Assembly (NCBI GenBank): GCA_040219355.1
Contig: JAVJSN010000012.1
Location: 1-64,000 of the forward strand
Source of the DNA: MH13 sp040219355
GTDB taxonomy: Bacteria > Pseudomonadota > Alphaproteobacteria > Rhizobiales > MH13
Direction: 5' to 3'
DNA length: 64,000 nt
Position 1 is the first letter of the stretch, and each line of letters starts with the position of its first letter. The position numbers were made by a program, and so were the translations under genes. The notes under the pieces are model-generated. The model was given only the letters and a program-made list of their open reading frames with translations, did not search any database and had not been told where the DNA came from. This document shows positions 9,021 through 18,493 of the stretch, piece after piece.

Positions 9021-10016
9021 TCAAGCGCTGGCAAGCGCCTCGTCCAGTTTGCCCAAGAGTTTTTGCCGTGTCGGCTCATCGACGAAGGCTGCCTCCAGCG
9101 CGTTGCGCGTGAGCATGGCCCGCATCTGGCGTTCATCGCCGCCAAGCAACTCAACCATCACGTCCGTATCCTTGGCCAAATTCGTGTGAAAATGCGGCGG
9201 ATCATCGGAACTCGCCGTCAGTTTGATGCCGGCGTCATAGAGCTTTTTGGCGGGGTGCGCGTCCTGACTTTCCACCGCCTTCAGGACGATATTGGACACC
9301 GGGCACACTTCCAGCGTGATGCCCTTCTGGGCCAAGTCTGCCATCAGCGACTCATCTTCGGCGGCGCGGATGCCATGGCCGATCCGGGTGACACCCAGTT
9401 TCAAGGCATCACGGATGGTGGGTGGACCGGTCCATTCGCCGGCGTGTGCGGTGAGGCCTAGGCCCGCAGCGGCACAGCGTTCGAACGCCGCTTTGGCATC
9501 GAGAAGCGAGCCGGCCACTTCGCTGCCGGCTATGCCGAACCCGGTGATGTAAGGATTTGTTTTGGCCGCTTGGATCGCAAAGTCTGCTGCACGATTGATC
9601 GCCGCAGTGCCAAAATGACGAACGCCGGTCGGGATGATGCGGCTGACAATGCCGTGGTCAGCCTCGGCCCTTTTGATGCCGTCGGTAAGCGCGGCAAGGT
9701 AGGCTATCGGGTCGACGCCGGCGCGTTCGGCATGGTCGGTGGAGGCGAACGTTTCTGAATAGATCGCGCCTTTGCGCGAGAGATAGGCCGCATAGGTGTA
9801 GGCGAGCGCGCTGTAGTCTTCTGGGCGCGTGAAGACGCTGGCTGCCTTGTCGTAGGCGCTTAGGAAATCATCGAAGTCGGTCCAGACGTAGCCACCCTCA
9901 TTGTCGATCAGGCCGGTGATGTCCTGTCCGTTGCGATGGGCGAGTTCGCGCACAAGTTCTGGCAGGGCAGCGCCTTCGATGTGGCAATGCAGTTCGGCGA
10001 GCGGAATAGCGCTCAC
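9021..10016 (-). CDS. add: Adenosine deaminase
   Basis: Deaminates adenosine and deoxyadenosine to inosine and deoxyinosine, feeding the purine nucleoside phosphorylase encoded upstream. Zinc ligands are visible in ELHCHIEG (His10 and His12 from the chosen start), with the later HAGEW, GHGIRA and SSDDPP segments of the active site. I place the start at a GTG (10014-10016) that overlaps the deoB TGA by four bases (GTGA); the longer reading to 10058 would run 45 bases into deoB and add residues not typical of the family. Length is then 331 residues, normal for the family. Confidence 0.93.
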   Translation of the reverse strand: MSAIPLAELHCHIEGAALPELVRELAHRNGQDITGLIDNEGGYVWTDFDDFLSAYDKAASVFTRPEDYSALAYTYAAYLSRKGAIYSETFASTDHAERAGVDPIAYLAALTDGIKRAEADHGIVSRIIPTGVRHFGTAAINRAADFAIQAAKTNPYITGFGIAGSEVAGSLLDAKAAFERCAAAGLGLTAHAGEWTGPPTIRDALKLGVTRIGHGIRAAEDESLMADLAQKGITLEVCPVSNIVLKAVESQDAHPAKKLYDAGIKLTASSDDPPHFHTNLAKDTDVMVELLGGDERQMRAMLTRNALEAAFVDEPTRQKLLGKLDEALASA

Positions 10017-11254
10017 AGGATCGATGTTCCGTGTTTGCCGGCCGGCAGGCCGAGCCATTTGGCGGCGGTTTCGCCGATGTCGGCAAATGTCGTGCGCACG
10101 CCAGCGGCACCAGGCTCCAGTTCGTTGGCAAACATCAAAACCGGAACGCGTTCGCGAGTGTGGTCAGTGCCAACCCAGCTTGGGTCGTTGCCATGATCGG
10201 CAGTCAAGATAAGTAGGTCACCGTCCTGCATAGCGTTGGTGAAACGTGGCAGTAAGCGGTCAAAGCGTTCCAGTGCATCGGCATAGCCCGGTATGTTGCG
10301 GCGGTGGCCGAACTCGGAGTCAAACTCAACGAAGTTGGCAAACACCAGATCGCCATCTTGCGCGGCTTTCTCGCCCTCCAACGTTCCCATAAGCACATCG
10401 AAAAGAGCCTCGATGCCAGGCACTTTGCGTACCTCGTCAATGCCGTGCATGGCGAAGATATCGCCCAATTTGCCAAGCGCGATGACACGGCTGCCCGCCT
10501 CCTGAACACGGTCGAGCACAGTGGGCTCGGGCGGCGGCACTGCATAGTCTTTGCGATTGGCCGTGCGCTTGAAAGTGTCCACAGTTTCACCAACGAACGG
10601 ACGTGCGATTACGCGGCCTATATTCAGCGGATCGATCAGTTTGCGCGCGACCTTGCAAATCTCATAGAGCCGTTCGAGGCCAAAATGCGCCTCATGGGCG
10701 GCGATCTGAAAAACCGAATCCGCCGACGTGTAGACGATCGGTTTGCCACTGGCGATGTGCTCCAGGCCGTAGTCGGCGATTACCACCGTGCCCGACCCGT
10801 GTTCGTTGCAAAGCGTGCCGGGTAGACCCGCTTGGCTGATGAAGGCCTGCATCAATTCATCAGGAAAGGCCGGCTTGGTGTCGGGGAAATATCCCCAATC
10901 AAACGGCACTGGCACGCCTGCAATTTCCCAGTGACCCGAAGGCGTATCCTTGCCGTTGGAAACTTCCGTGGCCGCCGCATAACGCCCGGTGATGGTGTCT
11001 GCCTTCAGGTTTGGAGGCACGGCACCGGAAGCGAGATTCACGGCCTCGCCCAAACCAAGCTTTGCGAGGTGCGGTAGGGCAAGCGGCCCGGAGCGCACGC
11101 CCGCTTCATCACCCTCGCCGCGTGCGCAGGCCTCAGCAATATGGCCGACCGTGTTGGCGCCAGTATCGGGCGTACCATGGTTGAAGAAAAGGTGTGCGTC
11201 CGGCGCCCCGCCAATGCCGACGCTGTCGAGCACGACCAGAAAAACCCGTGCCAT
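10013..11254 (-). CDS. deoB: Phosphopentomutase
   Basis: Interconverts ribose 1-phosphate and ribose 5-phosphate (and the deoxy forms), channelling sugar from phosphorolysed nucleosides into central metabolism. It is a 413-residue alkaline-phosphatase-fold enzyme: metal-binding FLVVLDSVGIGGAPDA at the N terminus and TADHGNDPSWVGTDHTRE near the C terminus. The ATG at 11254 overlaps the deoA stop as TGATG; a GTG one codon earlier is less likely. The following add gene starts within its stop codon, so deoA, deoB and add are probably translationally coupled. Confidence 0.97.
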   Translation of the reverse strand: MARVFLVVLDSVGIGGAPDAHLFFNHGTPDTGANTVGHIAEACARGEGDEAGVRSGPLALPHLAKLGLGEAVNLASGAVPPNLKADTITGRYAAATEVSNGKDTPSGHWEIAGVPVPFDWGYFPDTKPAFPDELMQAFISQAGLPGTLCNEHGSGTVVIADYGLEHIASGKPIVYTSADSVFQIAAHEAHFGLERLYEICKVARKLIDPLNIGRVIARPFVGETVDTFKRTANRKDYAVPPPEPTVLDRVQEAGSRVIALGKLGDIFAMHGIDEVRKVPGIEALFDVLMGTLEGEKAAQDGDLVFANFVEFDSEFGHRRNIPGYADALERFDRLLPRFTNAMQDGDLLILTADHGNDPSWVGTDHTRERVPVLMFANELEPGAAGVRTTFADIGETAAKWLGLPAGKHGTSIL

Positions 11255-12579
11255 CACACACCTCCGGCTGGCGCAAGCCGACGGTATATGTTGAGCCGGT
11301 TTTCAGGTGCGTCGCCAAACGTGATCGCTGCGGTGATGCGCCTTGCGGCTTCCCTGGCCGAGGCCTCGTCACGCGCCAGGACGCGGGCCAGCGGATCGCC
11401 CTTGGAAAGGCTCGCGCCGACATCGACGATGTGCGTGAGACCAACCGCATGATCGATGGGATCAGCCGGATTGGTTCGCCCGCCGCCCAATGCGACCACA
11501 GCGTTACCGATCGCCCGCGTGTCCATGGTGCTCACAGCTCCGCTTTCTGGCGAAGGAACATCAATGGTGATCGGTGCGTCCGGAAGATGGTCCTGATAGC
11601 GCTCGACGAAATCGGATGGGCCACCGAGCAGCGTCACCATCTCGCCGAACTTTTCGGCGGCGCGTCCTGAGTACAATGCCTCGGCGACCGTATCGAGGCC
11701 GGTATCTCGGTCGGCCAACCCGCCAAGCACCAGCATCTCGGCGCACAAGGCCAAGGTGATTTCATGGACACGGGGGTCGTGCACGGCATTGGTGAGAAAC
11801 TCGACCGCCGTTGCCACTTCCACCGCATTTCCGGCGGCGTTCCCGAGCACTTCATTCATGTCAGTAAGCAGCGCTGACGTTGTCGTGCCAGCTCCATTGG
11901 CCACCGCGACCAAACTCTCGGCCAAGGCCTCTGACTGTTCATGGCTCGGCATGAACGCGCCGGAGCCCGACTTCACATCGAGCACCAGACCATCGAGCCC
12001 GGCGGCCAGTTTTTTCGACAGGATGGACGCGGTGATAAGGTCGATCGACTCCACCGTCGCGGTCACATCGCGAATGCCGTAGAAGCGTTTGTCTGCAGGT
12101 GCCAGTGACGCCGTCTGGCCTATGATCGCGCAGCCGCAGGTTTCGGTGACACGCCGAAAGGTCTCATTGTCCGGTTGGGTGGTGTAGCCAGGGATGGAGT
12201 CCATCTTGTCGAGCGTACCGCCGGTATGCCCCAGACCGCGCCCGGAAATCATCGGAACATAGCCACCGCAGGCCGCAACGATGGGGGCGAGCATCAGCGA
12301 GAGATTGTCGCCGACGCCGCCGGTCGAATGCTTGTCGAGTGCTGGGCCATCCAGGTGGCTCCAGTCGAGCACATCGCCAGAGTCCCGCATGGCAAGCGTC
12401 AGCGCAACGCGCTCATCCATCTCCATGCCACGGAAAAACACCGCCATAGCAAAACTTGAAATCTGCGCGTCGGTGACGTGGCCGGTGGTCATGCCGTCAA
12501 CGAGGAAGTCGATTTCCTCGGCTGTCAGCGTGCCGCCATCGCGTTTTTTGGCAATCAATTCTTGGGGTAGGTAGGCCAT
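11254..12579 (-). CDS. deoA: Thymidine phosphorylase
   Basis: Phosphorolyses thymidine and deoxyuridine to base plus deoxyribose 1-phosphate. The 441-residue protein has the class signature KHSTGGVGDNLSLMLAPIVA and GRGLGHTGGTLDKMDSIPGY (phosphate and pyrimidine binding), then the C-terminal domain of the NP-II family. I choose the ATG at 12577-12579, which gives MAYLPQELIAKKRDGG and matches the family N terminus; a TTG at 12594 would overlap the preceding gene and add five residues. It lies between purine nucleoside phosphorylase and deoB. No deoC follows, so deoxyribose-phosphate aldolase must be encoded elsewhere. Confidence 0.97.
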   Translation of the reverse strand: MAYLPQELIAKKRDGGTLTAEEIDFLVDGMTTGHVTDAQISSFAMAVFFRGMEMDERVALTLAMRDSGDVLDWSHLDGPALDKHSTGGVGDNLSLMLAPIVAACGGYVPMISGRGLGHTGGTLDKMDSIPGYTTQPDNETFRRVTETCGCAIIGQTASLAPADKRFYGIRDVTATVESIDLITASILSKKLAAGLDGLVLDVKSGSGAFMPSHEQSEALAESLVAVANGAGTTTSALLTDMNEVLGNAAGNAVEVATAVEFLTNAVHDPRVHEITLALCAEMLVLGGLADRDTGLDTVAEALYSGRAAEKFGEMVTLLGGPSDFVERYQDHLPDAPITIDVPSPESGAVSTMDTRAIGNAVVALGGGRTNPADPIDHAVGLTHIVDVGASLSKGDPLARVLARDEASAREAARRITAAITFGDAPENRLNIYRRLAPAGGV

Positions 12580-12590
12580 GCGCGACTCTG

Positions 12591-13394
12591 TCAATGTTCG
12601 GCCAAATCGGCAACCACGGCGCGGATGAGTTTGGTAAGATTGGGCACGATGGTCGCGCCGACATCTTTGGTTTCATGATGGGAGAGAGCTTGGCCTGTCA
12701 TGCCTGCGCCGAGATTGGTGATGGAGGAAATCGCCAGAACTTTCAGGCCGAGGAAGCGCGCAAGGATCGTTTCCGGCACGGTGGACATCCCGACCGCATC
12801 CATACCCAAGGTGCGGGCCATGCGGATTTCCGCCGGCGTCTCAAAGCTTGGGCCGAGGAACCAGCCGTAGACGCCCTCATGCAAGTCTACGCCCTCCCGT
12901 TCGGCGAGTGATTTGGCGCGCGCGCGCATTGCTGGATCATAGGCATCGACCATGTTGGCAAAACGCGCATCACCCTCAACGCCGATCAAAGGATTTCGAC
13001 CGGAGAGGTTGATGTGGTCGTTGATCAGCATCAGCGAGCCTGGTGCCATCTCTTCGTGTAGGCTGCCCGACGCGTTGGTCAGGATGAGACGTTCGACACC
13101 AAGACCTTTGAGCGTTGCCAGTGGCACGGACATGGCGTCAGCCTCACCCGTCTCGTAGGCATGAACTCGCCCGGCCAGCACGGCAACTTCAACGCCCGCG
13201 AGCTTACCAATTACCAAGTTCGCGGCGTGGCTTGATACAGTTGAATGTGGGAAGCGCGGCAGATCCGCGTATGAAAGGCGCACCGCGTCTTCGATCTCAT
13301 CCACCAGCCCGCCAAGACCGGAACCCAACACCAGACCGAGTTTCGGCGCGGCGCCAGGCAAGCGCGCACGGATGACAGAAACGGCGTCAGACAT
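12591..13394 (-). CDS. Purine nucleoside phosphorylase (class I, trimeric type)
   Basis: Phosphorolyses inosine, guanosine and deoxy forms to base plus (deoxy)ribose 1-phosphate. The 267-residue size and motifs fit the trimeric NP-I class rather than the hexameric DeoD type: LGLVLGSGLGGL (phosphate loop), RVHAYETG, LILTNASGSL and the VGMSTVPETI segment with a purine-site Met. The N-terminal phosphate-binding SxSS-type His/Ser residues fall in PHSTVSSHA. It begins one base after the cdd stop and receives inosine made by the add product of the same operon. Confidence 0.95.
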   Translation of the reverse strand: MSDAVSVIRARLPGAAPKLGLVLGSGLGGLVDEIEDAVRLSYADLPRFPHSTVSSHAANLVIGKLAGVEVAVLAGRVHAYETGEADAMSVPLATLKGLGVERLILTNASGSLHEEMAPGSLMLINDHINLSGRNPLIGVEGDARFANMVDAYDPAMRARAKSLAEREGVDLHEGVYGWFLGPSFETPAEIRMARTLGMDAVGMSTVPETILARFLGLKVLAISSITNLGAGMTGQALSHHETKDVGATIVPNLTKLIRAVVADLAEH

Positions 13395-13395
13395 A

Positions 13396-13827
13396 TCAGT
13401 CGTCTTTCAAATTGAATGCATGGGGCAGAAGATCGCCAACAGTCGTTTCCAGCATGATGTTGAGCGGGGAGACAATTATCACCGGCACAGCTGCGTTTTG
13501 GGCGAATTCCGCCAAACGTTGTCGGCACCCACCGCAAGGTGAGGCTAGACCCCAAGGCTCGCTGTCGGCCTGGGTGTCAGTTTTACCACCGGCCACAGCC
13601 ACGGCTTTGATCGTGCGTGCACCGGCCAGTGCCATCGCAGCAACCGCGCCGGCTTCAGCGCAACTACCAAGCGGATACGCGGCGTTTTCCACGTTGCAAC
13701 CAGAATAGATCGCGCCATCTTCGGCCAGCACGGCAGCGCCTACGCGATAGTTGGAGTAGCTGGCATAGGCCGTCTCGCGCGCCTTGCGCGCCGCGTCGAT
13801 CAACGCGGTTTTTTGCGTCTCATCCAT
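13396..13827 (-). CDS. cdd: Cytidine deaminase
   Basis: Deaminates cytidine and deoxycytidine to uridine and deoxyuridine. The 143-residue, tetrameric-type enzyme shows the zinc site as CAEAGA (Cys ligand and catalytic Glu) and PCGGCRQ (two Cys ligands), with substrate-binding NVENAAYPLG in front. Three cysteine ligands are typical of the short tetrameric class. It lies four bases downstream of the second permease gene and one base upstream of the phosphorylase gene, so uptake and deamination of pyrimidine nucleosides are encoded together. Confidence 0.97.
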   Translation of the reverse strand: MDETQKTALIDAARKARETAYASYSNYRVGAAVLAEDGAIYSGCNVENAAYPLGSCAEAGAVAAMALAGARTIKAVAVAGGKTDTQADSEPWGLASPCGGCRQRLAEFAQNAAVPVIIVSPLNIMLETTVGDLLPHAFNLKDD

Positions 13828-13831
13828 ATTT

Positions 13832-14803
13832 CTAGCGCTCTTTCACATACGGCACGCCACCAGCCTTTGGCGGATCAGCCCGGCCAATGAAACCGGCCAG
13901 CAGCACGACAGTGAGAATGTAAGGCAGCGCCTGAATGATTTGCACTGGAACCTCGCCAATGATGGCAAACTCATAGCCCTGCAAGCGAATGCCCAAGGCT
14001 TCAAGAAAGCCAAAGAGCAGACAGGTGTAGAGCACTGGCACCGGTTTCCACTTGGCAAAAATCAATGCCGCCAAAGCGATAAAGCCCTTACCGGCGGACA
14101 TGTTCGGCACGAAGCTCGCCGATTGGGCGGTGGACAGATAGGCCCCTGCCAAACCACATAGCAAGCCACAAATGATGACAGCCTGGTAGCGCATCAGGGT
14201 CACCGAGATACCCGCAGTATCCACAGCGGCAGGGTTTTCGCCCACCGCACGCAAACGCAGGCCAAAGCGGGTTCGAAAAACCACAAACCAGGTGATCGGT
14301 ATCGCTAGAAAGCCCAAATAGACCAGCAGATTATGCCCCGAGAGGAGGTCGAAGTAGATCGGCCCGACAAAGGGCACATCCTGCAAGGCTTCTGCAGCGG
14401 GCCATGTGATCGGCGTGAACCGCGCCTCATCGTCCAGGCCTGGCGTGCGTCCGCCGCGTTGGAAGTAAGCGTGGCCGATGAGAGCTGTTAGACCGGCAGC
14501 CAGGAAGTTGATCGCCACGCCAGAGACGATTTGGTTGCCGCGCGCGGTGATGCACGCAAAACCATGCACCAGTGCCAGCATGACAGAGACCAAGATGGCC
14601 GACCCCAGACCCAGCCACACATTGCCGGTGACAGCACCGATAGCAGCAGCGGCAAACGCGGCCGCGAGCATCTTGCCTTCAAGACCAATGTCAAAAATGC
14701 CTGAACGCTCCGAGTAAAGCCCGGCGAGCGCCGCAAACAGCAAAGGTATGGACAACCGAACGGTGGAGTCGAGCAGCAATATGAAGCTTTGAAAACTCTC
14801 CAT
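13832..14803 (-). CDS. Nucleoside ABC transporter permease (NupQ/YufQ-like)
   Basis: The second membrane subunit of a BmpA-type nucleoside importer. The 323-residue protein is mostly hydrophobic with about 8-10 helices and carries the BPD_transp_2 family features SERSGIFDIGLEGKMLAAAF near the N terminus and RAVGENPAAVDTAGI, the cytosolic loop that docks on the ATPase. It starts five bases after the first permease gene and is followed four bases later by cdd. The substrate class (nucleosides) is inferred from the salvage enzymes in the same operon and from the binding protein type. Confidence 0.93.
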   Translation of the reverse strand: MESFQSFILLLDSTVRLSIPLLFAALAGLYSERSGIFDIGLEGKMLAAAFAAAAIGAVTGNVWLGLGSAILVSVMLALVHGFACITARGNQIVSGVAINFLAAGLTALIGHAYFQRGGRTPGLDDEARFTPITWPAAEALQDVPFVGPIYFDLLSGHNLLVYLGFLAIPITWFVVFRTRFGLRLRAVGENPAAVDTAGISVTLMRYQAVIICGLLCGLAGAYLSTAQSASFVPNMSAGKGFIALAALIFAKWKPVPVLYTCLLFGFLEALGIRLQGYEFAIIGEVPVQIIQALPYILTVVLLAGFIGRADPPKAGGVPYVKER

Positions 14804-14808
14804 GGGCT

Positions 14809-15939
14809 CTATTCCGCTGCCTGCATGCGTTCACGAGCCTTGCGGCGATCGTAAAGCGCGTTGAAGAAGCCAACAATGACCGGACGGAACAGCCCTTCAA
14901 GGGCGCCTGCAAACAGGATCACAAGGCCCTGGATGGCGATGATCATGTCGCGGGTGATCGACGGCATGGAGAAGGCAAGCTCAGCGCCGCCCTGATAGAG
15001 CGCGCCGAAAAGCAGGGCGGCCAAAACGATGCCTATCGGATGAGCGCGGCCCATCAGCGCCACGGCGATGCCGACAAAGCCTGCGCCACCGGCAAATTCC
15101 AAAATCAAACGACCGTGCACGCCCATGATCTCGTTGATCGCCATCATACCCGCTAGACCGCCGGAGATGGCCATGGCGATCATGATCAGTCGTGGCGGCC
15201 GCATGCCAGCATAGACCGCTGCGGTGGGGTTTTGACCGAGCGTGCGCATCCGGTAGCCAAGCCGCGTGCGCCAGATAAGCACCCAGACCAGAAAAGCCAT
15301 GATGAGCGCCAAGAACAACGAAATGTTGGTCTGCGCGCCACCAAGGTTCATGCCAAACCAATCGAAGAACCAGTCGATGCGCGGAATCCGGCCACCTTCT
15401 TCAAAGGTGCGCGACTCTGGCGCCATGGATCCAGATTGCCGGAAGACGTTGACCAGCATGTAGGTCATCAGTGCCGCAGCGATGAAGTTGAACATGATCG
15501 TGGTGATCACGATGTGGCTGCCGCGCTTGGCCTGCAGATAGCCGGGCACAAACGCCCAAAACGCACCAAAGGCCGCACCGGCCATAATCGCGAAGGGCGC
15601 TGTGATCCACCAGGGCACCAGCCGGTCCAGGAAAAGGCAAACAAGCGCCACACCAAGGCCAGCAACATAGGCCTGACCTTCGCCGCCAATGTTGAACAAT
15701 CCGGCATGGAAAGCGACGGCAACCGCAAGACCGGTGAAAATGAAGTTGGTCGCATAATAGAGCGTGAAGCCCAGCCCTTCGCCGTAGCCAAATGCGCCAA
15801 ACAGCATCAGCTCAACGGCTTCTAGCGGGTTCTCGCCAACCGCGATCACCACTAGGCCTGCGACAAGAAAGGCAGCGGTCAGGTTGAGGAGCGGGATCAG
15901 ACCGAAATCGACCCAGCGAGGGAGCTCGCCTCTGCTCAT
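14809..15939 (-). CDS. Nucleoside ABC transporter permease (NupP/YufP-like)
   Basis: The first membrane subunit of the nucleoside importer: 376 residues, about 10 helices, BPD_transp_2 family. The NIGGEGQAYVAGLG segment and the docking loop RTLGQNPTAAVYAGM match the partner permease's equivalents, as expected of a heterodimer derived by duplication. The C-terminal ~20 residues are charged. GAGGG lies four bases before the ATG at 15939. It is separated from the ATPase gene by the unrecognised secreted-protein gene, an unusual insertion in an otherwise standard ATPase-permease-permease order. Confidence 0.93.
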   Translation of the reverse strand: MSRGELPRWVDFGLIPLLNLTAAFLVAGLVVIAVGENPLEAVELMLFGAFGYGEGLGFTLYYATNFIFTGLAVAVAFHAGLFNIGGEGQAYVAGLGVALVCLFLDRLVPWWITAPFAIMAGAAFGAFWAFVPGYLQAKRGSHIVITTIMFNFIAAALMTYMLVNVFRQSGSMAPESRTFEEGGRIPRIDWFFDWFGMNLGGAQTNISLFLALIMAFLVWVLIWRTRLGYRMRTLGQNPTAAVYAGMRPPRLIMIAMAISGGLAGMMAINEIMGVHGRLILEFAGGAGFVGIAVALMGRAHPIGIVLAALLFGALYQGGAELAFSMPSITRDMIIAIQGLVILFAGALEGLFRPVIVGFFNALYDRRKARERMQAAE

Positions 15940-15967
15940 GAAACCCTCACTTCATAACGCCCTCGGG

Positions 15968-16876
15968 TCATCCCTTGCCTCTTTGTTCTAGGTAGCCCTG
16001 CTCAATAAGATGGCTTCGCAGAAACTCAACAAAGCCGACCTGGCGTTTGTCAGCGTCCGCACATTCCCAAAGAGACCCGCCATCTACGCAAGTCTCGTAG
16101 ATGGTATCACTGGCCACGTTCATCTGTTCCAGCGTTGCCAACGCCTCTTCCCCTCGCCCCAGTCGCGCCTCGATGCCTGCCCAACCGGCCAGCCGACCCG
16201 GTTCGCCGCGCATTGCTGAAGGGCTGTCAAACCGCCGAAGCTGGCTCTCATAGGTCGGGTAGAGATCAGGGTTGTCGGACATGTCCACCGGCGCGCCGTC
16301 GCGTAGGGTGAAAAACTGCGGTGGCGGCGCGGAGCACGCGTAGCAATCAAAGGTGTAAAGGAAGCTCTGATCGGCCACTTCGATCTCGCCAAATCCATCT
16401 TCATTGGCATCCCACACGGTGTAACCGCCATCAAACAGGCCAAGCTCGTGCATCTGCCATGCGCCATCAGGCGATAAAGCGGCGATCTGAATCCGGTCAC
16501 AGCAGTGCGCACCGCCGGTGTAGCTGCTGGCGATCAATTCTGGCTCGGGCGTGGACGGATCAATGTTCACCAGCTGCATCGACGCAGGAAGGAAAGAGTA
16601 GAAGCTTGGCTCGCCTTCAAAGCGCAACACCTCGCCGCTGGCATCTTCAAGAACGTAGATGGGCGTGGTGGTGCTATCACTGTTGGCCTGCGCTTCCATG
16701 CGGGCTGTGATGCCGTCCAATGTCAGTGTGTTGGGCCCTGTTTCGCTGAACTCGTCCAGCGTGATGCCGCGCACCGGGTCAGGCTCACTTGCCGGTGCGG
16801 CGCTTGGCCCTTTTTGCGCAAGCGCCGGTGATGCGATCAAACTGAAAGCTGCAGCCAGAGCGAGCGCACGGTTCAT
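15968..16876 (-). CDS. Secreted protein of unknown function inside the nucleoside ABC operon
   Basis: I do not recognise this 302-residue protein. A Sec signal peptide (about 1-20, cleavage after SPALA) predicts export to the periplasm. The mature part has six cysteines that look paired: Cys125-Cys126 in TGGAHCCDRI, Cys178/Cys181 in FDCYACS, Cys263 and Cys272. A DANEDGFGE loop at 156-164 resembles calcium-binding FG-GAP/VCBS-type turns. The C-terminal third is helical with a possible TPR-like EARLGRGEEALATLEQM segment. Its ATG overlaps the ATPase stop as ATGA, so the two are translationally coupled, and permease genes follow. A role in handling extracellular nucleosides or transporter assembly is inference only. 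Confidence 0.85.
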   Translation of the reverse strand: MNRALALAAAFSLIASPALAQKGPSAAPASEPDPVRGITLDEFSETGPNTLTLDGITARMEAQANSDSTTTPIYVLEDASGEVLRFEGEPSFYSFLPASMQLVNIDPSTPEPELIASSYTGGAHCCDRIQIAALSPDGAWQMHELGLFDGGYTVWDANEDGFGEIEVADQSFLYTFDCYACSAPPPQFFTLRDGAPVDMSDNPDLYPTYESQLRRFDSPSAMRGEPGRLAGWAGIEARLGRGEEALATLEQMNVASDTIYETCVDGGSLWECADADKRQVGFVEFLRSHLIEQGYLEQRGKG

Positions 16877-18471
16877 TGCGCAGCCTCCACAGAGTCTTCC
16901 TCGTTTGCTGCGCCATCAATACCCGCCATCATGAGACCGATCTCGTTCTCATCGGTTTCTTCCGGCAAACGCTCACCGACAATCTCGCCACCACACATCA
17001 CAAGGATGCGGTCGGAAAGGCCAAAAATCTCATCCAGCTCCACCGACACCAACAAAACGGCTTTGCCAGCATCGCGCATCGCAATCAGTTGTTTGTGGAT
17101 GAATTCAATCGCGCCAATATCGACACCACGCGTTGGTTGGCCGACGAGCAGCACATCAGGGTCTTGCTCCATCTCGCGGGCGATGACGATTTTCTGCTGA
17201 TTGCCGCCGGAGAAGTTCGCGGTTTTCAAGCGGCAGTTGGGTGGGCGGATATCGTATTTCTCAATCTGCGCCTTGGCGTGGTCACGCACCGCATCGACGT
17301 CCAGAAGGAATGTGCCGCCAATATCGTCGTGATCATGGTAGCCGAGGACCGAATTCTCGTTTTCCTCAAAGCTTTTCACCAATCCCATGCGCAGGCGATC
17401 TTCGGGCACATGGCCCATACCCAGGTGCCTCGCTTCAGCGGGGTCGCCGGTATGCGAAAGGGTTTTGCCGTTGATCATGACAGAACCGGATGATGGCGCG
17501 ACGATCCCCGACACTGCCTCCAGCAGTTCGGATTGTCCGTTGCCGGACACGCCTGCAATGCCGACAATTTCACCGCGCCGAACGGTGAAGGAGACGTCCT
17601 TCACGCGGTGAACGCCGAACTTGTCTGTAACCGTCAGCCCTTTGACTTCCAGTGCCGCTTCGGCAGGCTTGGCCTCACCCTTCTCGACCTCAAGCAAGAC
17701 CCGCCGCCCCACCATCTGTTCGGCAATCTCAGAGGGGCTGGTATTGGCGGTTTGAAGCGTTGCCACCATGGCGCCACGGCGCATGACAGACACTTCGTCG
17801 GTCACCGCCATGATCTCGCGCAGCTTGTGGGTGATGAGCAGGATCGTTTTTCCCTGGTCGCGCAACTGACGCAGAATTTTGAAGAGGTTGTCCGCCTCCT
17901 CGGGCGTAAGCACGCCCGTCGGCTCATCAAGAATGAGAATATCGGCGCCACGGTAGAGCGCTTTCAGGATCTCCACACGCTGTTGCAGGCCCACCGAAAG
18001 CTCAGACACGATGGCGTCGGGATCAACGGTCAAACCATAGGTGTCGCTCAGATGTTTGAGGTCTTTGCGCACCTTCTCTCGCCCAGCTTGCAGGAGGGCT
18101 GCGCCTTCCGCGCCGAGCATGACATTTTCGATGACGGTGAAGTTATCAACCAGCATGAAGTGCTGGTGGACCATGCCGATGCCATGGGCGATGGCATCGT
18201 TGGACGAACGGATCGACACCTTCTTGCCGCCAACAAAGATGTCGCCATCGTCGGCTTCGTAGAAGCCATAGAGGATGGACATGAGCGTCGACTTGCCAGC
18301 GCCATTTTCACCGACAATGCCGTGGATGGATTGGCGCGCGACTTTCAAATCGATGTGCTTGTTGGCGTGAACGGCGCCAAAGCGTTTGTCGATGTTGCGC
18401 AGTTCGATGGCCAGGGTGCCCGCATGGGAAGCTGGCGCATCTTTGGATGCTGCGATTGTCGTTTCTGTCAC
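16873..18471 (-). CDS. Nucleoside ABC transporter ATP-binding protein (NupO/YufO-like, duplicated ATPase)
   Basis: The energising subunit of the importer, with two ATPase domains in one 532-residue chain as in sugar/nucleoside importers. The first has GENGAGKSTLM, LSVGLQQRVEI and LILDEPTGVLTP; the second has a degenerate P-loop (GVSGNGQSELLEAV), FSGGNQQKIVIAREM and LLVGQPTRGVD. The missing Lys in the second P-loop is normal for the class. I choose the GTG at 18469-18471, behind GGCAGGG; an in-frame TTG at 18528 would start inside a terminator-like hairpin and add 19 unlikely residues. It follows the binding-protein gene and overlaps the next gene by four bases. Confidence 0.95.
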   Translation of the reverse strand: MTETTIAASKDAPASHAGTLAIELRNIDKRFGAVHANKHIDLKVARQSIHGIVGENGAGKSTLMSILYGFYEADDGDIFVGGKKVSIRSSNDAIAHGIGMVHQHFMLVDNFTVIENVMLGAEGAALLQAGREKVRKDLKHLSDTYGLTVDPDAIVSELSVGLQQRVEILKALYRGADILILDEPTGVLTPEEADNLFKILRQLRDQGKTILLITHKLREIMAVTDEVSVMRRGAMVATLQTANTSPSEIAEQMVGRRVLLEVEKGEAKPAEAALEVKGLTVTDKFGVHRVKDVSFTVRRGEIVGIAGVSGNGQSELLEAVSGIVAPSSGSVMINGKTLSHTGDPAEARHLGMGHVPEDRLRMGLVKSFEENENSVLGYHDHDDIGGTFLLDVDAVRDHAKAQIEKYDIRPPNCRLKTANFSGGNQQKIVIAREMEQDPDVLLVGQPTRGVDIGAIEFIHKQLIAMRDAGKAVLLVSVELDEIFGLSDRILVMCGGEIVGERLPEETDENEIGLMMAGIDGAANEEDSVEAAQ

Positions 18472-18493
18472 GGCGTACTGCCCTGCCAATTGC

